Notes under the pieces: generated by a model
Seen by the model: only the letters and a program-made list of their open reading frames with translations
What the model was told of the DNA's origin: nothing
The model's database searches: none
Assembly: GCA_002600635.1 (NCBI GenBank)
Contig: CP021372.1
Coordinates: 62,001 to 126,000, forward strand
From: Rhizobium sp. ACO-34A
GTDB taxonomy: Bacteria > Pseudomonadota > Alphaproteobacteria > Rhizobiales > Rhizobiaceae
Direction: 5' to 3'
DNA length: 64,000 bases
Shown: positions 42,310-50,762 of the stretch, in pieces
Layout: each line of letters begins with the position of its first letter
Numbering within the stretch: position 1 is the stretch's first letter
Translations under genes and position numbers: made by a program

Positions 42310-43287
42310 TTACGGAATACGGTCGGCAGAGCTATTGGCTTCCAGTGCCTGCAGCAGCGTTGCAAGCAGGTCCACTTTCGGGACCGGGACGTCACACCGG
42401 GCGGCGATCTCCCGGACTGCGAGAACCTGTGCATCGATCTCCAGCCGTCGTCCGGCCAGCAAGTCTTGCAACATCGAGGCCCGGTGCTTCAGGATCGACA
42501 TATGCCGGAGTTGTGCGTCCGTATCGTCAGCAAGCTCGATTCCCAAGGCGAGAGCGACCCGACGCGCCTCTTCACGGACCTGTCGGTAAAGATCCGAAAG
42601 TCTGGGACTGGCGGCGATCTGGTCAGCGCGGCTGCGTGTCAGGCAGCCGATCAGAGATGCGGGAAGATTGTGCAGGAGTTTCTTCCATACCTCGCGACGT
42701 ATGTCATCGGCCGGAACGACCTCGTCCAGAGAGCCGGCGAGTATGCGCGTCAGTGGTGCCAGCTGTGGGAGAGGTGAAGCGCCCGCGGCACCGAGGAAAA
42801 AACGATTGCGGGTCGAGATGTTACGCACAGTGGCCGTTCCTTCCATCATGTTGGCGGAATGAACGACGCAGCCGGCGCTGCGGTCGATCCCGATCCTCGA
42901 GGCGATCCTGCCGCCGGGATCGAGAGCGTCGAGCGGACCCAATGGCGTCTGACCGCCGAGCCCGTACCACCACGGAATGCCGTTGACTGCGAACACGACC
43001 GTGGTGTGCGATCCGAGCAGTGGCGCAAGATCATCGAGAGCGGCGGCAAGCGAATAGGCCTTGAGCGCAACGATCACCGCATCCTGAGGGCCTAAATTGC
43101 GGGTATCGTCCACGACTGTCACCGGGACGGTGAAATCCTCCGAAGTTGAGATAAAGCGCAGGCCCTCGCGCTCGATGGCCCTAGCCGTGGCAGGCCGTGC
43201 CACGAGGGTGAAACCCACACCGGCGCGTGCCATTCTGGCCGCGAAATGACAGCCGACGGCACCGGCTCCGAAGACGGTGATCTTCAT
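42310..43287 (-). CDS. Ketopantoate reductase-like (PanE/ApbA) oxidoreductase
   Basis: A 325-residue NADPH-dependent reductase of the 2-dehydropantoate 2-reductase family. Its start at 43287 gives MKITVFGAGAVGCHFA with the GxGxxG loop. The conserved Asn in VFAVNGIPWW and the catalytic Lys in EVWKKLLHNLPAS are present. The PanE fold's C-terminal helical domain has the typical KHRASMLQDLLAGRRLEIDA block that holds the substrate. It is the last of three genes with a rhodanese and a TauD-type dioxygenase. A second, catabolic PanE-like enzyme acting on a 2-keto acid is more likely than the pantothenate enzyme itself. Confidence 0.87.
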   Translation of the reverse strand: MKITVFGAGAVGCHFAARMARAGVGFTLVARPATARAIEREGLRFISTSEDFTVPVTVVDDTRNLGPQDAVIVALKAYSLAAALDDLAPLLGSHTTVVFAVNGIPWWYGLGGQTPLGPLDALDPGGRIASRIGIDRSAGCVVHSANMMEGTATVRNISTRNRFFLGAAGASPLPQLAPLTRILAGSLDEVVPADDIRREVWKKLLHNLPASLIGCLTRSRADQIAASPRLSDLYRQVREEARRVALALGIELADDTDAQLRHMSILKHRASMLQDLLAGRRLEIDAQVLAVREIAARCDVPVPKVDLLATLLQALEANSSADRIP

Positions 43288-43335
43288 GCGCGCGCCTTCA
43301 TGTCGGCGAGCTTCATCGGCCGGAACCATATCGCT

Positions 43336-44229
43336 TCAGGCCGGGTCCGGCGGAGCCGCCGGCGCCGACATGGGCAGGGATGGATCGCATGCCCATTCCG
43401 CGAGCGAGGCATCGTAGATCGCAACATCGGAATGATCGGCATAGGCCAGTGCGAACGCACCGACGGAGGCGGCAACGCCTGCACCACAATAGGTGATGGC
43501 GCGTTTCTCCGCAGTGAGGCCGGCACCGGCGAAACGCTGGCGGATTTCTTCGGGCGACAGGAAACGCTTGCTTGCCGGATCGGTCAGGTCGCCCTGGGGA
43601 ACGTTGACGCTGCCGGTGATATGGCCGCGCCGCCCATTCTTCGATTCTGCCGCACCGGAATAGGCATTGGCCGGCAGGTTGTTGATGACGACGGTATCGT
43701 TTCGAGCAAGGGCCGCCAGTACGTCCTCGCGTCCGACGAAGGTTCCGGAGAGTGGTTTCGCCTGCAGGATCGTTGCCGGATATGGTGCAACGGTTCCCGT
43801 TTCGAGCGAGCGCCTCTCACCGATCCAGAATTCCTTGCCGCCGTCGAGAAGAGCGGCATTGGAAAAGCCGATGGAACGAAGCAGCCACCACAACCGCGCC
43901 GCGAAACCGTAACTTCCGGCCGAATAGATCACCACCCGACTGTCGGGGCCGATCCCGGCCGCACCAGCCGCCGCCGCAAGAACGGCGGTGGCCGGAGCCA
44001 TGTAGTTGAACGGGCTTTCCGGATCGGAGAAGCCGCTTTTCAGATCGAGATATCGCGCGCCGGGAATGTGCTCCTTCTCGAAGGCTTGCCCTGCGGAGAT
44101 GGTTTCCCCACCCACCACGACCGGTCCCTGGCTCACATCGAAGAGGCGCAGGTCCGGATCGGCAAGATGATCTGCGAGCCAGTTCGTGCTGACGAGAAAG
44201 GGGGAGAAACTGTCTTCTTTACGGGGCAT
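43336..44229 (-). CDS. Two-domain rhodanese sulfurtransferase (mercaptopyruvate type)
   Basis: A 297-residue tandem-rhodanese protein. The N-terminal inactive domain (to about 140, HIPGARYLDL, YSAGSYGFAARLWWLLRSIG) is followed by the catalytic domain with AITYCGAGVAAS, where the active-site Cys loop CGAGVAA corresponds to CG(S/T)GVTA of 3-mercaptopyruvate sulfurtransferases. It moves a sulfane sulfur from mercaptopyruvate or thiosulfate to a thiol acceptor or cyanide. I start it at 44229 (MPRKEDSFSPFLVSTNWLADHL). It lies 43 bp downstream of the dioxygenase gene, in an operon that looks devoted to an organosulfur compound. Confidence 0.9.
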   Translation of the reverse strand: MPRKEDSFSPFLVSTNWLADHLADPDLRLFDVSQGPVVVGGETISAGQAFEKEHIPGARYLDLKSGFSDPESPFNYMAPATAVLAAAAGAAGIGPDSRVVIYSAGSYGFAARLWWLLRSIGFSNAALLDGGKEFWIGERRSLETGTVAPYPATILQAKPLSGTFVGREDVLAALARNDTVVINNLPANAYSGAAESKNGRRGHITGSVNVPQGDLTDPASKRFLSPEEIRQRFAGAGLTAEKRAITYCGAGVAASVGAFALAYADHSDVAIYDASLAEWACDPSLPMSAPAAPPDPA

Positions 44230-44272
44230 GCGGTCGATATCCTTGATTGTTACGTGTGATGGTCTCCCGGCC

Positions 44273-45109
44273 TCAGGCCGGGATCTCTCCTTCCACGGTG
44301 ACGCGGTAAAGCAGGCGCGGATATTCGCCGTAGTCGTGAATGGCGTAATGCGTGGTCGCGCGGTTGTCCCAGAGAAGCACGTCGCCCTTGGTCCAATGGT
44401 GGCGATAGGTGAATTCCGGCTTGCCGAGCAGCGATTGCAGATATTTGAGCAGCGGCGCGCTTTCATCGCGGCTTACGCCCTCGAAATGCTCGGCATGAGC
44501 GCTGATGAAGAGCAGCTTGCGGCCGGTTTCCGGATGCGTGCGGATCACCGGATGCGCCCAGCCGGGAAGATTGCGGTCGACGCCATTGAGCACGATGTCC
44601 TGCGCGCGGCCGTAATGGACCGCCTTGAGGTGCTCGAGAGCTGCTTTGTAAGGCTCGGGCAGCGCATCATAGACCGCATACTGGTTGCACCACATGGTAT
44701 CGCCGCCCACGGGTGGAATGTCCTGGGCAGAAAGCCCGGTGATCTTGGCCGGAGCCTCGACATAGGGACTGTCCGAATGCCAACGCTCGGAAATCGCCTT
44801 GGACTTGCCGCGGTTGGAAATCGGGATGGCGAAGGTCGCGCCGGGAACCGGCTGCAGGATCGGTCCGATCCAGAGCTTGCCGAAACGGCCGAGAAAGGCT
44901 TCCAGATCGGCGGCGCCGAGTGTTTGTCCGGGAATGACCACGATGCCGCGATTGTAGAGAAGGTCGGCAATTGCAGCGAAGGCTACGTCATCGATATCGC
45001 GCAGATCCTTGATGCCGGTGATTTTCGTTCCCGTATAGGGAGACAGTGGCTCCGCCTTGAAGGGCAGGGCAGCTTCTGCGGTTTCCGCCTTGGCTTGGGC
45101 AACGGACAT
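44273..45109 (-). CDS. TauD/TfdA family Fe(II)/2-oxoglutarate dioxygenase
   Basis: A 278-residue non-heme iron dioxygenase. The facial triad is visible as His111-x-Asp113 (ERWHSDSPY) and His254 (DNRATTHYA). The 2-oxoglutarate-binding Arg lies in EYPRLLYRVTVEG near residue 265-269. Such enzymes hydroxylate a C-H bond next to a sulfonate, sulfate ester, phenoxy or similar group and release sulfite or the leaving group. Start 45109 (MSVAQAKAE) is used. The gene leads a three-gene operon and is divergent from a LysR regulator with an operator-like repeat in between. Taurine itself is not certain as substrate. Confidence 0.9.
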   Translation of the reverse strand: MSVAQAKAETAEAALPFKAEPLSPYTGTKITGIKDLRDIDDVAFAAIADLLYNRGIVVIPGQTLGAADLEAFLGRFGKLWIGPILQPVPGATFAIPISNRGKSKAISERWHSDSPYVEAPAKITGLSAQDIPPVGGDTMWCNQYAVYDALPEPYKAALEHLKAVHYGRAQDIVLNGVDRNLPGWAHPVIRTHPETGRKLLFISAHAEHFEGVSRDESAPLLKYLQSLLGKPEFTYRHHWTKGDVLLWDNRATTHYAIHDYGEYPRLLYRVTVEGEIPA

Positions 45110-45255
45110 TTCAGTTCTCCTTTTCTCTGTGGCTGAAGCCACTCGTTTCGCGCGCCTCCAAAGGGGCGCCAGTCGCGCAAACTCTCCCGCGCCCCGGAGC
45201 CTTGCATTGCTCCGGTCGTCGTCCCGCGTTCGCGTTCAACAGGTGAGAAAGTAGT

Positions 45256-45278
45256 TTGTCTACAAATTTAGTAGACAA
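45256..45278. promoter_or_regulatory. LysR operator-like inverted repeat
   Basis: TTGTCTAC-N7-GTAGACAA is a perfect 8-bp repeat between the dioxygenase operon and the LysR gene, in the right place for a LysR binding site. A diverged copy with its downstream flank occurs at 52107-52131. Confidence 0.6.
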
Positions 45279-45337
45279 TAGACCGGGCCCATGCAAATAG
45301 AAAAGGCACCTGTCGTTATGCACGGATGTTATGACCT

Positions 45338-46300
45338 GTGGCACGCATCACCCAGAAACAGATCGAGGCTTTTCGCGCCGTCATGGTCGTGGGATCGATG
45401 ACATCGGCGGCAAATCTCCTGCTGATCTCCCAGCCCGCCATTTCACGGCTGATACGTGATCTGGAGGCGGAAACACGCCTGCCGCTGTTCAGCCGCCGTG
45501 GCAATACGCTCGTGCCGACGCCGGCCGCACTTGCTTTCGCGGAGGAAGTGGACAGCTCTTTCATCGGCCTTGAACGCATCGCCGCCTTTGCCGAGGAACT
45601 GAGGCAGGAGAGCATCGGCATGCTGAGGATTGCCGCAATCCCAACGCTTGCGCGCGGGCTTCTGGCCCAGTTCATCGTGCCGTTCATGAGCACCCGGCCG
45701 GGGGTGGGAGTGTCGATCGTTTCCCTCACATCGCGCCTTGTCGTCGAGGCGGTCTCCCGCGGGCAGGCCGATCTCGGCTATACCGCCGTTGGCGTGAACC
45801 GGGCCGATTTCTCCCATCATGCCAGTGAGTTGCAGGCGGTGGCGGTATTTCCCCAAGGCCACAGGCTGGCAGGTCGCAGGGTGATCGAGCCGGGCGACTT
45901 CACTGGAGAAACGGTGGTCATGCTGAGGCCGGGGTCATTGTTTGCCGCCCGGGTGGAGGTCGCTCTCTCCGGTATCCAGCGGGACGTGCGTTTCACCGTG
46001 CAAACCTCTCACGAGGCCTGCGCATTGATTGCCGCGGGGGCGGGCGTTGCCGTCGTCGATCCGATGGCCGCTTTCGATTTCCGCGACAAGGGTATCGGAA
46101 TTCGCCCCTTCCGGCCGCATCTGGAAAGCGGCTTCCAGTCTATACGCCCGCTGGAGCCGAGCGGAACCGGCACCACTTTCGGCAAGACGGAAAAGCCGCG
46201 CCTGCTGGATACGCTCGTGCAGGAGTTTCACGACTTCGCCATGGCCAGACTGCGGGTCTATTCGGACCCCGGAGACTGCGAGATATTTCCGGATGCATAG
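45338..46300 (+). CDS. LysR family transcriptional regulator
   Basis: A 320-residue regulator, beginning at the GTG 45338 (reads ARITQKQIEAFRAVMVVGS). The N-terminal winged helix-turn-helix (about 4-65) shows MTSAANLLLISQPAISRLIRDLEAETRLPLFSR, the LysR recognition helix, followed by a linker helix and a two-lobed effector domain with GVSIVSLTSRLVVEAVSRGQADLGY. It is divergent from the dioxygenase operon. A perfect inverted repeat in the intergenic region is its probable target. Effector unknown. Confidence 0.92.
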   Translation: MARITQKQIEAFRAVMVVGSMTSAANLLLISQPAISRLIRDLEAETRLPLFSRRGNTLVPTPAALAFAEEVDSSFIGLERIAAFAEELRQESIGMLRIAAIPTLARGLLAQFIVPFMSTRPGVGVSIVSLTSRLVVEAVSRGQADLGYTAVGVNRADFSHHASELQAVAVFPQGHRLAGRRVIEPGDFTGETVVMLRPGSLFAARVEVALSGIQRDVRFTVQTSHEACALIAAGAGVAVVDPMAAFDFRDKGIGIRPFRPHLESGFQSIRPLEPSGTGTTFGKTEKPRLLDTLVQEFHDFAMARLRVYSDPGDCEIFPDA

Positions 46301-47667
46301 CCAGCCCTGAAGGCATTGATCCCGAAAGCCGTCGCCGCGAGCAATCCCGCAGCCAGCAGCGCCAGCAAGGGGCTTCCTATCCCCGGCAGGGCAAAGCAGA
46401 AACCGGCAAGGGATGCCCCCAGCGTGGAGCCGCCAACGCGAGCGATCGCCTGAACACTTCCCGCCGCTCCGCTGCGTGAACGGGGGGATGCGGAAAGCAT
46501 GGCATGCATGTTCGGCGCCTGAAAGAGCCCGACCGCCACGCCTCCGAGGACAAGGCCGGGCACAAGCAATCCCGATGGTGTCGCTGCCGGCAACAATGCC
46601 ATCCAGCCGAGACCCGCCGCCAGCAGCGCCGCACCGGTCATGCACAACGTCGCGACCTGGAAACGGCGGCCCATACGGGGTGCCAGCATGCTGGTCATGG
46701 CAGCGCAGACCGGCCATGCCGTCATCAGGGCCCCGGTTTCGAGCACGCTCATTCCGCGGAGGCCGATAAAGAGAAAGGGCAGTGATATCAGCGAGGCCGA
46801 CTGCGCCGCGAACATGGAGACGGATGCGGCGATGGCAAAACTGAAAGGAGGGATGCGGAAGAGGTCGAAGGGCAGCAGCGGCGCTTCGCTCGCCAGATCG
46901 ACACGCACCCACAACAGCCAGGCGATCACCGTTCCCGCCAGAAGCAGGCTGCCGGTCAAGGTGTCCTTCGGCAATACGGAAAATGCGATGATCCCGAGCC
47001 CGAGGCTGACCGCATTCAGCGCCACGCTGACGATACCGAGCGGGCGACGCCTGCCTTTGTTGTTCGGCAGGGCCCGGGTACATATCCACGCGGCCACGCC
47101 GAAGGGCACGCCGATCAGAAAGAGGAAGCGCCAGTTCCCGCCTGCGGTCAGCACAAGAGCGCCCAATGAGGGGCCGGCGGCAGCGGCGAATGTGACCGCG
47201 GATGTGTTGAGGGCAACGCCCGTGCCGAAAAGACGGCCCGGATAGCTCGCGCGTAGCAATGCCGAAGCGCAGCTCATCACGCCGGCCGAACCAAGTCCCT
47301 GCAGGATACGGGCGCCGAGCAGCCAGACGAAGCCTTCGGAGAAGAAACCCGCTACGGACGCCAGCACGTAGAGAAAGATGCCGGCACTGAAGGTACGTCC
47401 GTAACCGATGCGGTCGGCGATCACGACCGTGGGGAGAAGGCAGATCACGGCCGTAAGCTGATAGGCGTTGACGACCCAGACGGCCGACTGGGCCGAGACC
47501 GACAGCTCTTCTGCAATCCTCGGCAGCGCCACGTTGAGCATTGCGCCATCCAGAACACTGAGGACAGCCGCAATGGTGATGGCGATGACGGCGACTGCGC
47601 GCCGCGGCATGGCAAGACCATCGGCACCGGCCTCAGCCGGCGCCTTTCGCGCATTTTCGTTTGTCAC
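46258..47667 (-). CDS. MFS transporter, 14-helix DHA2 type
   Basis: A 469-residue drug:H+ antiporter-like permease of the EmrB/QacA branch with about 14 hydrophobic segments. It opens at a GTG (47667) with a short polar N-terminus before the first helix. The DHA2 motifs are seen: SVLDGAMLNVALPRIAEELSVS, ANAYQL-like VVNAYQLTAVICLLPTVVIADRIGYGR (motif A region) and the LGARILQGLGSAGVMSCASALLRASYP loop. Its stop overlaps the LysR 3' end by 43 bp in the convergent direction. It follows the tricarboxylate transporter genes by 60 bp and may export a product or a competing compound. Substrate unknown. Confidence 0.9.
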   Translation of the reverse strand: MTNENARKAPAEAGADGLAMPRRAVAVIAITIAAVLSVLDGAMLNVALPRIAEELSVSAQSAVWVVNAYQLTAVICLLPTVVIADRIGYGRTFSAGIFLYVLASVAGFFSEGFVWLLGARILQGLGSAGVMSCASALLRASYPGRLFGTGVALNTSAVTFAAAAGPSLGALVLTAGGNWRFLFLIGVPFGVAAWICTRALPNNKGRRRPLGIVSVALNAVSLGLGIIAFSVLPKDTLTGSLLLAGTVIAWLLWVRVDLASEAPLLPFDLFRIPPFSFAIAASVSMFAAQSASLISLPFLFIGLRGMSVLETGALMTAWPVCAAMTSMLAPRMGRRFQVATLCMTGAALLAAGLGWMALLPAATPSGLLVPGLVLGGVAVGLFQAPNMHAMLSASPRSRSGAAGSVQAIARVGGSTLGASLAGFCFALPGIGSPLLALLAAGLLAATAFGINAFRAGYASGNISQSPGSE

Positions 47668-47726
47668 GATGGGATTTCCTGTTCTCGGGTTGCCTCAGGC
47701 GATGCAGGCCGCATTACTGCCGGGCC

Positions 47727-49244
47727 TCATGACTCGTTTTCGGCAAAGACTTCATCGCGCTTGCTGCGAATGAAGGAGAAGCCCATGAGCAGCAGCAGGA
47801 AGGCCGATACGGCAAGGAAGGAAGCCGAGATGGGCCGCGTGAGAAACACCGACCAGTCGCCGCCGGAAAGCGTCAGCGCGCGGCGAAGATATTCCTCCAT
47901 GTCGGACCCCAGAATGAAACCGAGCATGAGCGGCGCGCCTTCGAAGGCATATCGTCGGGCGGCATATCCGAAGAAGATGAAGAACGCGAGCAGCAGGACC
48001 GGAAACGGACTGTTGGTGATGCAATAGATCCCCACCGTGCAGAACAGCACGATCGCGGGAAACAGCCACTTGTAGGGAATGGCCAGAAGCCGGATCCAGA
48101 TGCCGATCAACGGGTAGTTGAGAATAAGAAGGAACAGGTTGCCGATCCACATGGAGGCAATCAGCGCCCAGAACAGATCCGGATTGCGGGTGATGATCTG
48201 CGGGCCTGTCTGGATGTCGTGGACGGAAAGTGCCGCAATCATCAGCGCCATGGTGGGGCCGGAAGGAATGCCCAGTGTCAGCATGGGGATGAAATTGGTT
48301 TGCGCGCCGGCATTGTTGGCCGATTCAGGCCCGGCCAGCCCCCGTATATTGCCCTGACCGAAAGGCATTTCGCCCTTCTTGCGGCCAAGCCGTTTCTCAA
48401 CCGTGTAGGAGGCGAAGGAGGCAAGCACGGCGCCGCCGCCCGGCAGGATGCCGAAGAAGAAACCGATCAGGGAGCCGCGAAAGATCGCGGGCGTGGCAAG
48501 TTTCATATCCTGTCTGGAAATACGCAGGGTCGAGACATTCTGCGGGACGATCTGCTGGGAACCGGAAGAGTTTTGCAGATTCCAGATGATTTCCCCGAAG
48601 CCGAACAAGGCCATTGCGACGATTGCGAAATCCAGTCCGTCCTCCAGCTCGTCGAAACCGAAGGTGAAACGCGTCTCGCCAGACGTGATATCGCTGCCGA
48701 CGAGGCTGAGAAGCAGCCCCAGCACAGTCATGATCAGCGCTTTCAGAGGATCGCCATGGGAGAGGGCGACGGCGCCTACGAGTCCGAGACACATCAGCGA
48801 GAAATATTCGGGCGCACTGAAGTGAAACGCGATCTTGGCAAGCTGTGGTGCGAACAATGCGACCAGCAGTGTTCCCACACAGCCGGCGAAGAAAGAGCCG
48901 ACGGCCGCCAGCGCAAGTGCGGTGCCTGCCTTGCCCTGCCGGGTCATCTCGTAACCATCCAGCGTCGTTACCAGCGAGGAGGATTCTCCTGGAAGCCGGA
49001 TCATGATCGCCGTTGTCGAGCCGCCATATTGGGCACCGTAATAGATGCCCGCCATCATGATGATGCCGGCGACGGGATCGAGCACATAGGTCGCCGGTAG
49101 CAGCATGGCCAGCGTGGCGACCGGCCCGAGCCCCGGAAGGACGCCGACCAGCGTCCCGAGCAGGCAGCCGATCAACGCGTACATGAGGTTCGTGACAGTC
49201 AGCGACAGCGCGAACCCATGCATGAGGTTGTTCAGAGTATCCAT
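47727..49244 (-). CDS. tctA: Tripartite tricarboxylate transporter large permease (TctA)
   Basis: A 505-residue inner-membrane permease with about 11-12 helices. It carries family motifs LGTLVGVLPGLGPVATLAMLLPATYVLDPVAGIIMMAGIYYGAQYGGSTTAIMIRLPGESSS and, in the second half, the mirrored GILPGGGAVLASF..NNAGAQTNFIPMLTLGIPSGPTMALM. It forms the channel of a sodium- or proton-coupled system that works with TctB and a high-affinity TctC receptor. Its start lies 10 bp after TctB. The best-known cargo is citrate, but this family carries many carboxylates, including aromatic ones. Confidence 0.93.
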   Translation of the reverse strand: MDTLNNLMHGFALSLTVTNLMYALIGCLLGTLVGVLPGLGPVATLAMLLPATYVLDPVAGIIMMAGIYYGAQYGGSTTAIMIRLPGESSSLVTTLDGYEMTRQGKAGTALALAAVGSFFAGCVGTLLVALFAPQLAKIAFHFSAPEYFSLMCLGLVGAVALSHGDPLKALIMTVLGLLLSLVGSDITSGETRFTFGFDELEDGLDFAIVAMALFGFGEIIWNLQNSSGSQQIVPQNVSTLRISRQDMKLATPAIFRGSLIGFFFGILPGGGAVLASFASYTVEKRLGRKKGEMPFGQGNIRGLAGPESANNAGAQTNFIPMLTLGIPSGPTMALMIAALSVHDIQTGPQIITRNPDLFWALIASMWIGNLFLLILNYPLIGIWIRLLAIPYKWLFPAIVLFCTVGIYCITNSPFPVLLLAFFIFFGYAARRYAFEGAPLMLGFILGSDMEEYLRRALTLSGGDWSVFLTRPISASFLAVSAFLLLLMGFSFIRSKRDEVFAENES

Positions 49245-49254
49245 TGATTGGGCC

Positions 49255-49716
49255 TCAATACGACCAGGGCCAGAGCGGCACGGGCAAGCCGAGAAGCTCC
49301 TTGAAAATGGCCCATGACACTGTTGCGAGGATCACCGCCAGAACCAGGCTTTCCTTCGGATGGATCATCGAGGCGGCACGGCTGGCGATCAGCACGAGAA
49401 AGAAGGTCGCCGGCAGCAATCCGGCGCCCGGCAGGCCTATGGCTGTACCGCCGCCGATCAGGACGGCGAAGACGACAAGCGCAACCATGATGAACACGAG
49501 TTGCCGAAGCGGCCACGCTCCGAGGCCGGGGCCGTGTCGGCCCGCATATTCCCGAATGGCGGCAATCGTCGAAAGACCGGTCAGCAGGATACTGAGCAGC
49601 AGCGGGAAATAGCCCGCCTGCGGCGCAGTCGCGGTTCCGATACCGTACTCCAGCGACAGGAATGCAGCGCCGAGACCGATCAGCACGAGAAAAAGAGTGG
49701 CGTAGAAACGTTCCAT
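49255..49716 (-). CDS. tctB: Tripartite tricarboxylate transporter small permease (TctB)
   Basis: A 153-residue protein with four hydrophobic segments, the length and pattern of TctB (LVLIGLGAAFLSLEYGIGTATAPQAGYFPLLLSILLTGLS, then two more helices). It is the small partner of TctA. It lies 15 bp after the hydroxy-acid oxidase gene and 10 bp before tctA. Confidence 0.88.
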   Translation of the reverse strand: MERFYATLFLVLIGLGAAFLSLEYGIGTATAPQAGYFPLLLSILLTGLSTIAAIREYAGRHGPGLGAWPLRQLVFIMVALVVFAVLIGGGTAIGLPGAGLLPATFFLVLIASRAASMIHPKESLVLAVILATVSWAIFKELLGLPVPLWPWSY

Positions 49717-49731
49717 CGATAGCTCCGTCTT

Positions 49732-50754
49732 CTATGCCGACCGTTCGGCCCCGATGGGGCTCTTGCGCACCGACAGGTTGCGCAGATCCGCCAGCCGGGG
49801 TGCCCCGAGAAGCGTCATGTTGGTGCGGATCTGCTCGCCGAGATTGGAGAGAAAGGCCGAGAGACCGGCCGAACCTTCCGCAGCGAAGGGATAGAGGCAG
49901 GCTCGCCCGAGCCCGACGATATCGGCGCCAAGCGCCAGCGCCTTCAGCACGTCCGCGCCCGAATGGAATCCGCCATCCACGATCAGCGGAATGCGTCCGC
50001 CGAGCGCCTCGGCCACTGGCGCAATCAGTTCGGCGATACCGCAACCCTGATCGAATTGTCGGCCGCCATGATTGGACAAATAGATGGCCGCGACACCCAC
50101 CTCGAGCGCCCTGACGGCATCGCGTGGGTCCTGCACGCCCTTGAGAATGATCGGGATATTCTGGTTGCTCTTGATCAGCGCGGCAAGCCTGCCCCAGGTG
50201 AAGGTCTTGCGAAAGACGGAAGTGCCATCCTGCTGTCTGCCGGAAGCATGGTTGCCGGTCTCCAGATCGCGCCGACGCGCGGGGAAAACCGGAGCATCCG
50301 CCGTGATGATGACGCCACGGTAGCCGCGGCCAATGGCATTGCGACATTGCAGGTCCAGCCAGTCGGCGTCGCCCTCGATATAGATCTGGTAGAAGGCCGC
50401 TCCCTTGCCTGAGACTTCCAGGGTTGCGGCATTCGGCAAGGCGGATCCGGCAGACCAGGCGATGCCGCTGCGGTTTGCCGCCTCTCCGAGACCGTCGATG
50501 CCGTCGTCATGCAGGCGATGAAGCGATCCGACAGGAGCAAGCAGCAGCGGCAAGGCAAGACGGGAACCGAGGAAGGACGTGGACGGATCGACCTGCGAAA
50601 CATCGGCCAGCAAGCGCGGTATCAGCGCCAGTTCATCGAGCGCCTGCCGGTTACGCCGCAACGCGGCTTCCGTCTCAGAACCACCCTCGACATAGGCCCA
50701 AAGACCGGCGGACAAAGTTGCCTTTGCCCGTTCGGCGTAGGATAGAGCGACCAT
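49732..50754 (-). CDS. FMN-dependent alpha-hydroxy-acid oxidase/dehydrogenase
   Basis: A 340-residue (beta/alpha)8 flavoenzyme of the lactate oxidase, glycolate oxidase and mandelate dehydrogenase family. It oxidises an L-2-hydroxy acid to the 2-oxo acid. The conserved active-site pieces are AAFYQIYIEGD, VIITADAPVFPARRRD, Lys in IILKGVQ, catalytic His in YLSNHGGRQFD, and Arg-containing IVGLGRACLYPFAAEG. The N-terminus is slightly shorter than usual (VALSYAERAKATLSAGLWAYVEGG). It lies 8 bp downstream of the TctC gene in the transporter operon, so the imported carboxylate is probably a 2-hydroxy acid. Confidence 0.9.
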   Translation of the reverse strand: MVALSYAERAKATLSAGLWAYVEGGSETEAALRRNRQALDELALIPRLLADVSQVDPSTSFLGSRLALPLLLAPVGSLHRLHDDGIDGLGEAANRSGIAWSAGSALPNAATLEVSGKGAAFYQIYIEGDADWLDLQCRNAIGRGYRGVIITADAPVFPARRRDLETGNHASGRQQDGTSVFRKTFTWGRLAALIKSNQNIPIILKGVQDPRDAVRALEVGVAAIYLSNHGGRQFDQGCGIAELIAPVAEALGGRIPLIVDGGFHSGADVLKALALGADIVGLGRACLYPFAAEGSAGLSAFLSNLGEQIRTNMTLLGAPRLADLRNLSVRKSPIGAERSA

Positions 50755-50762
50755 CTGATCGC

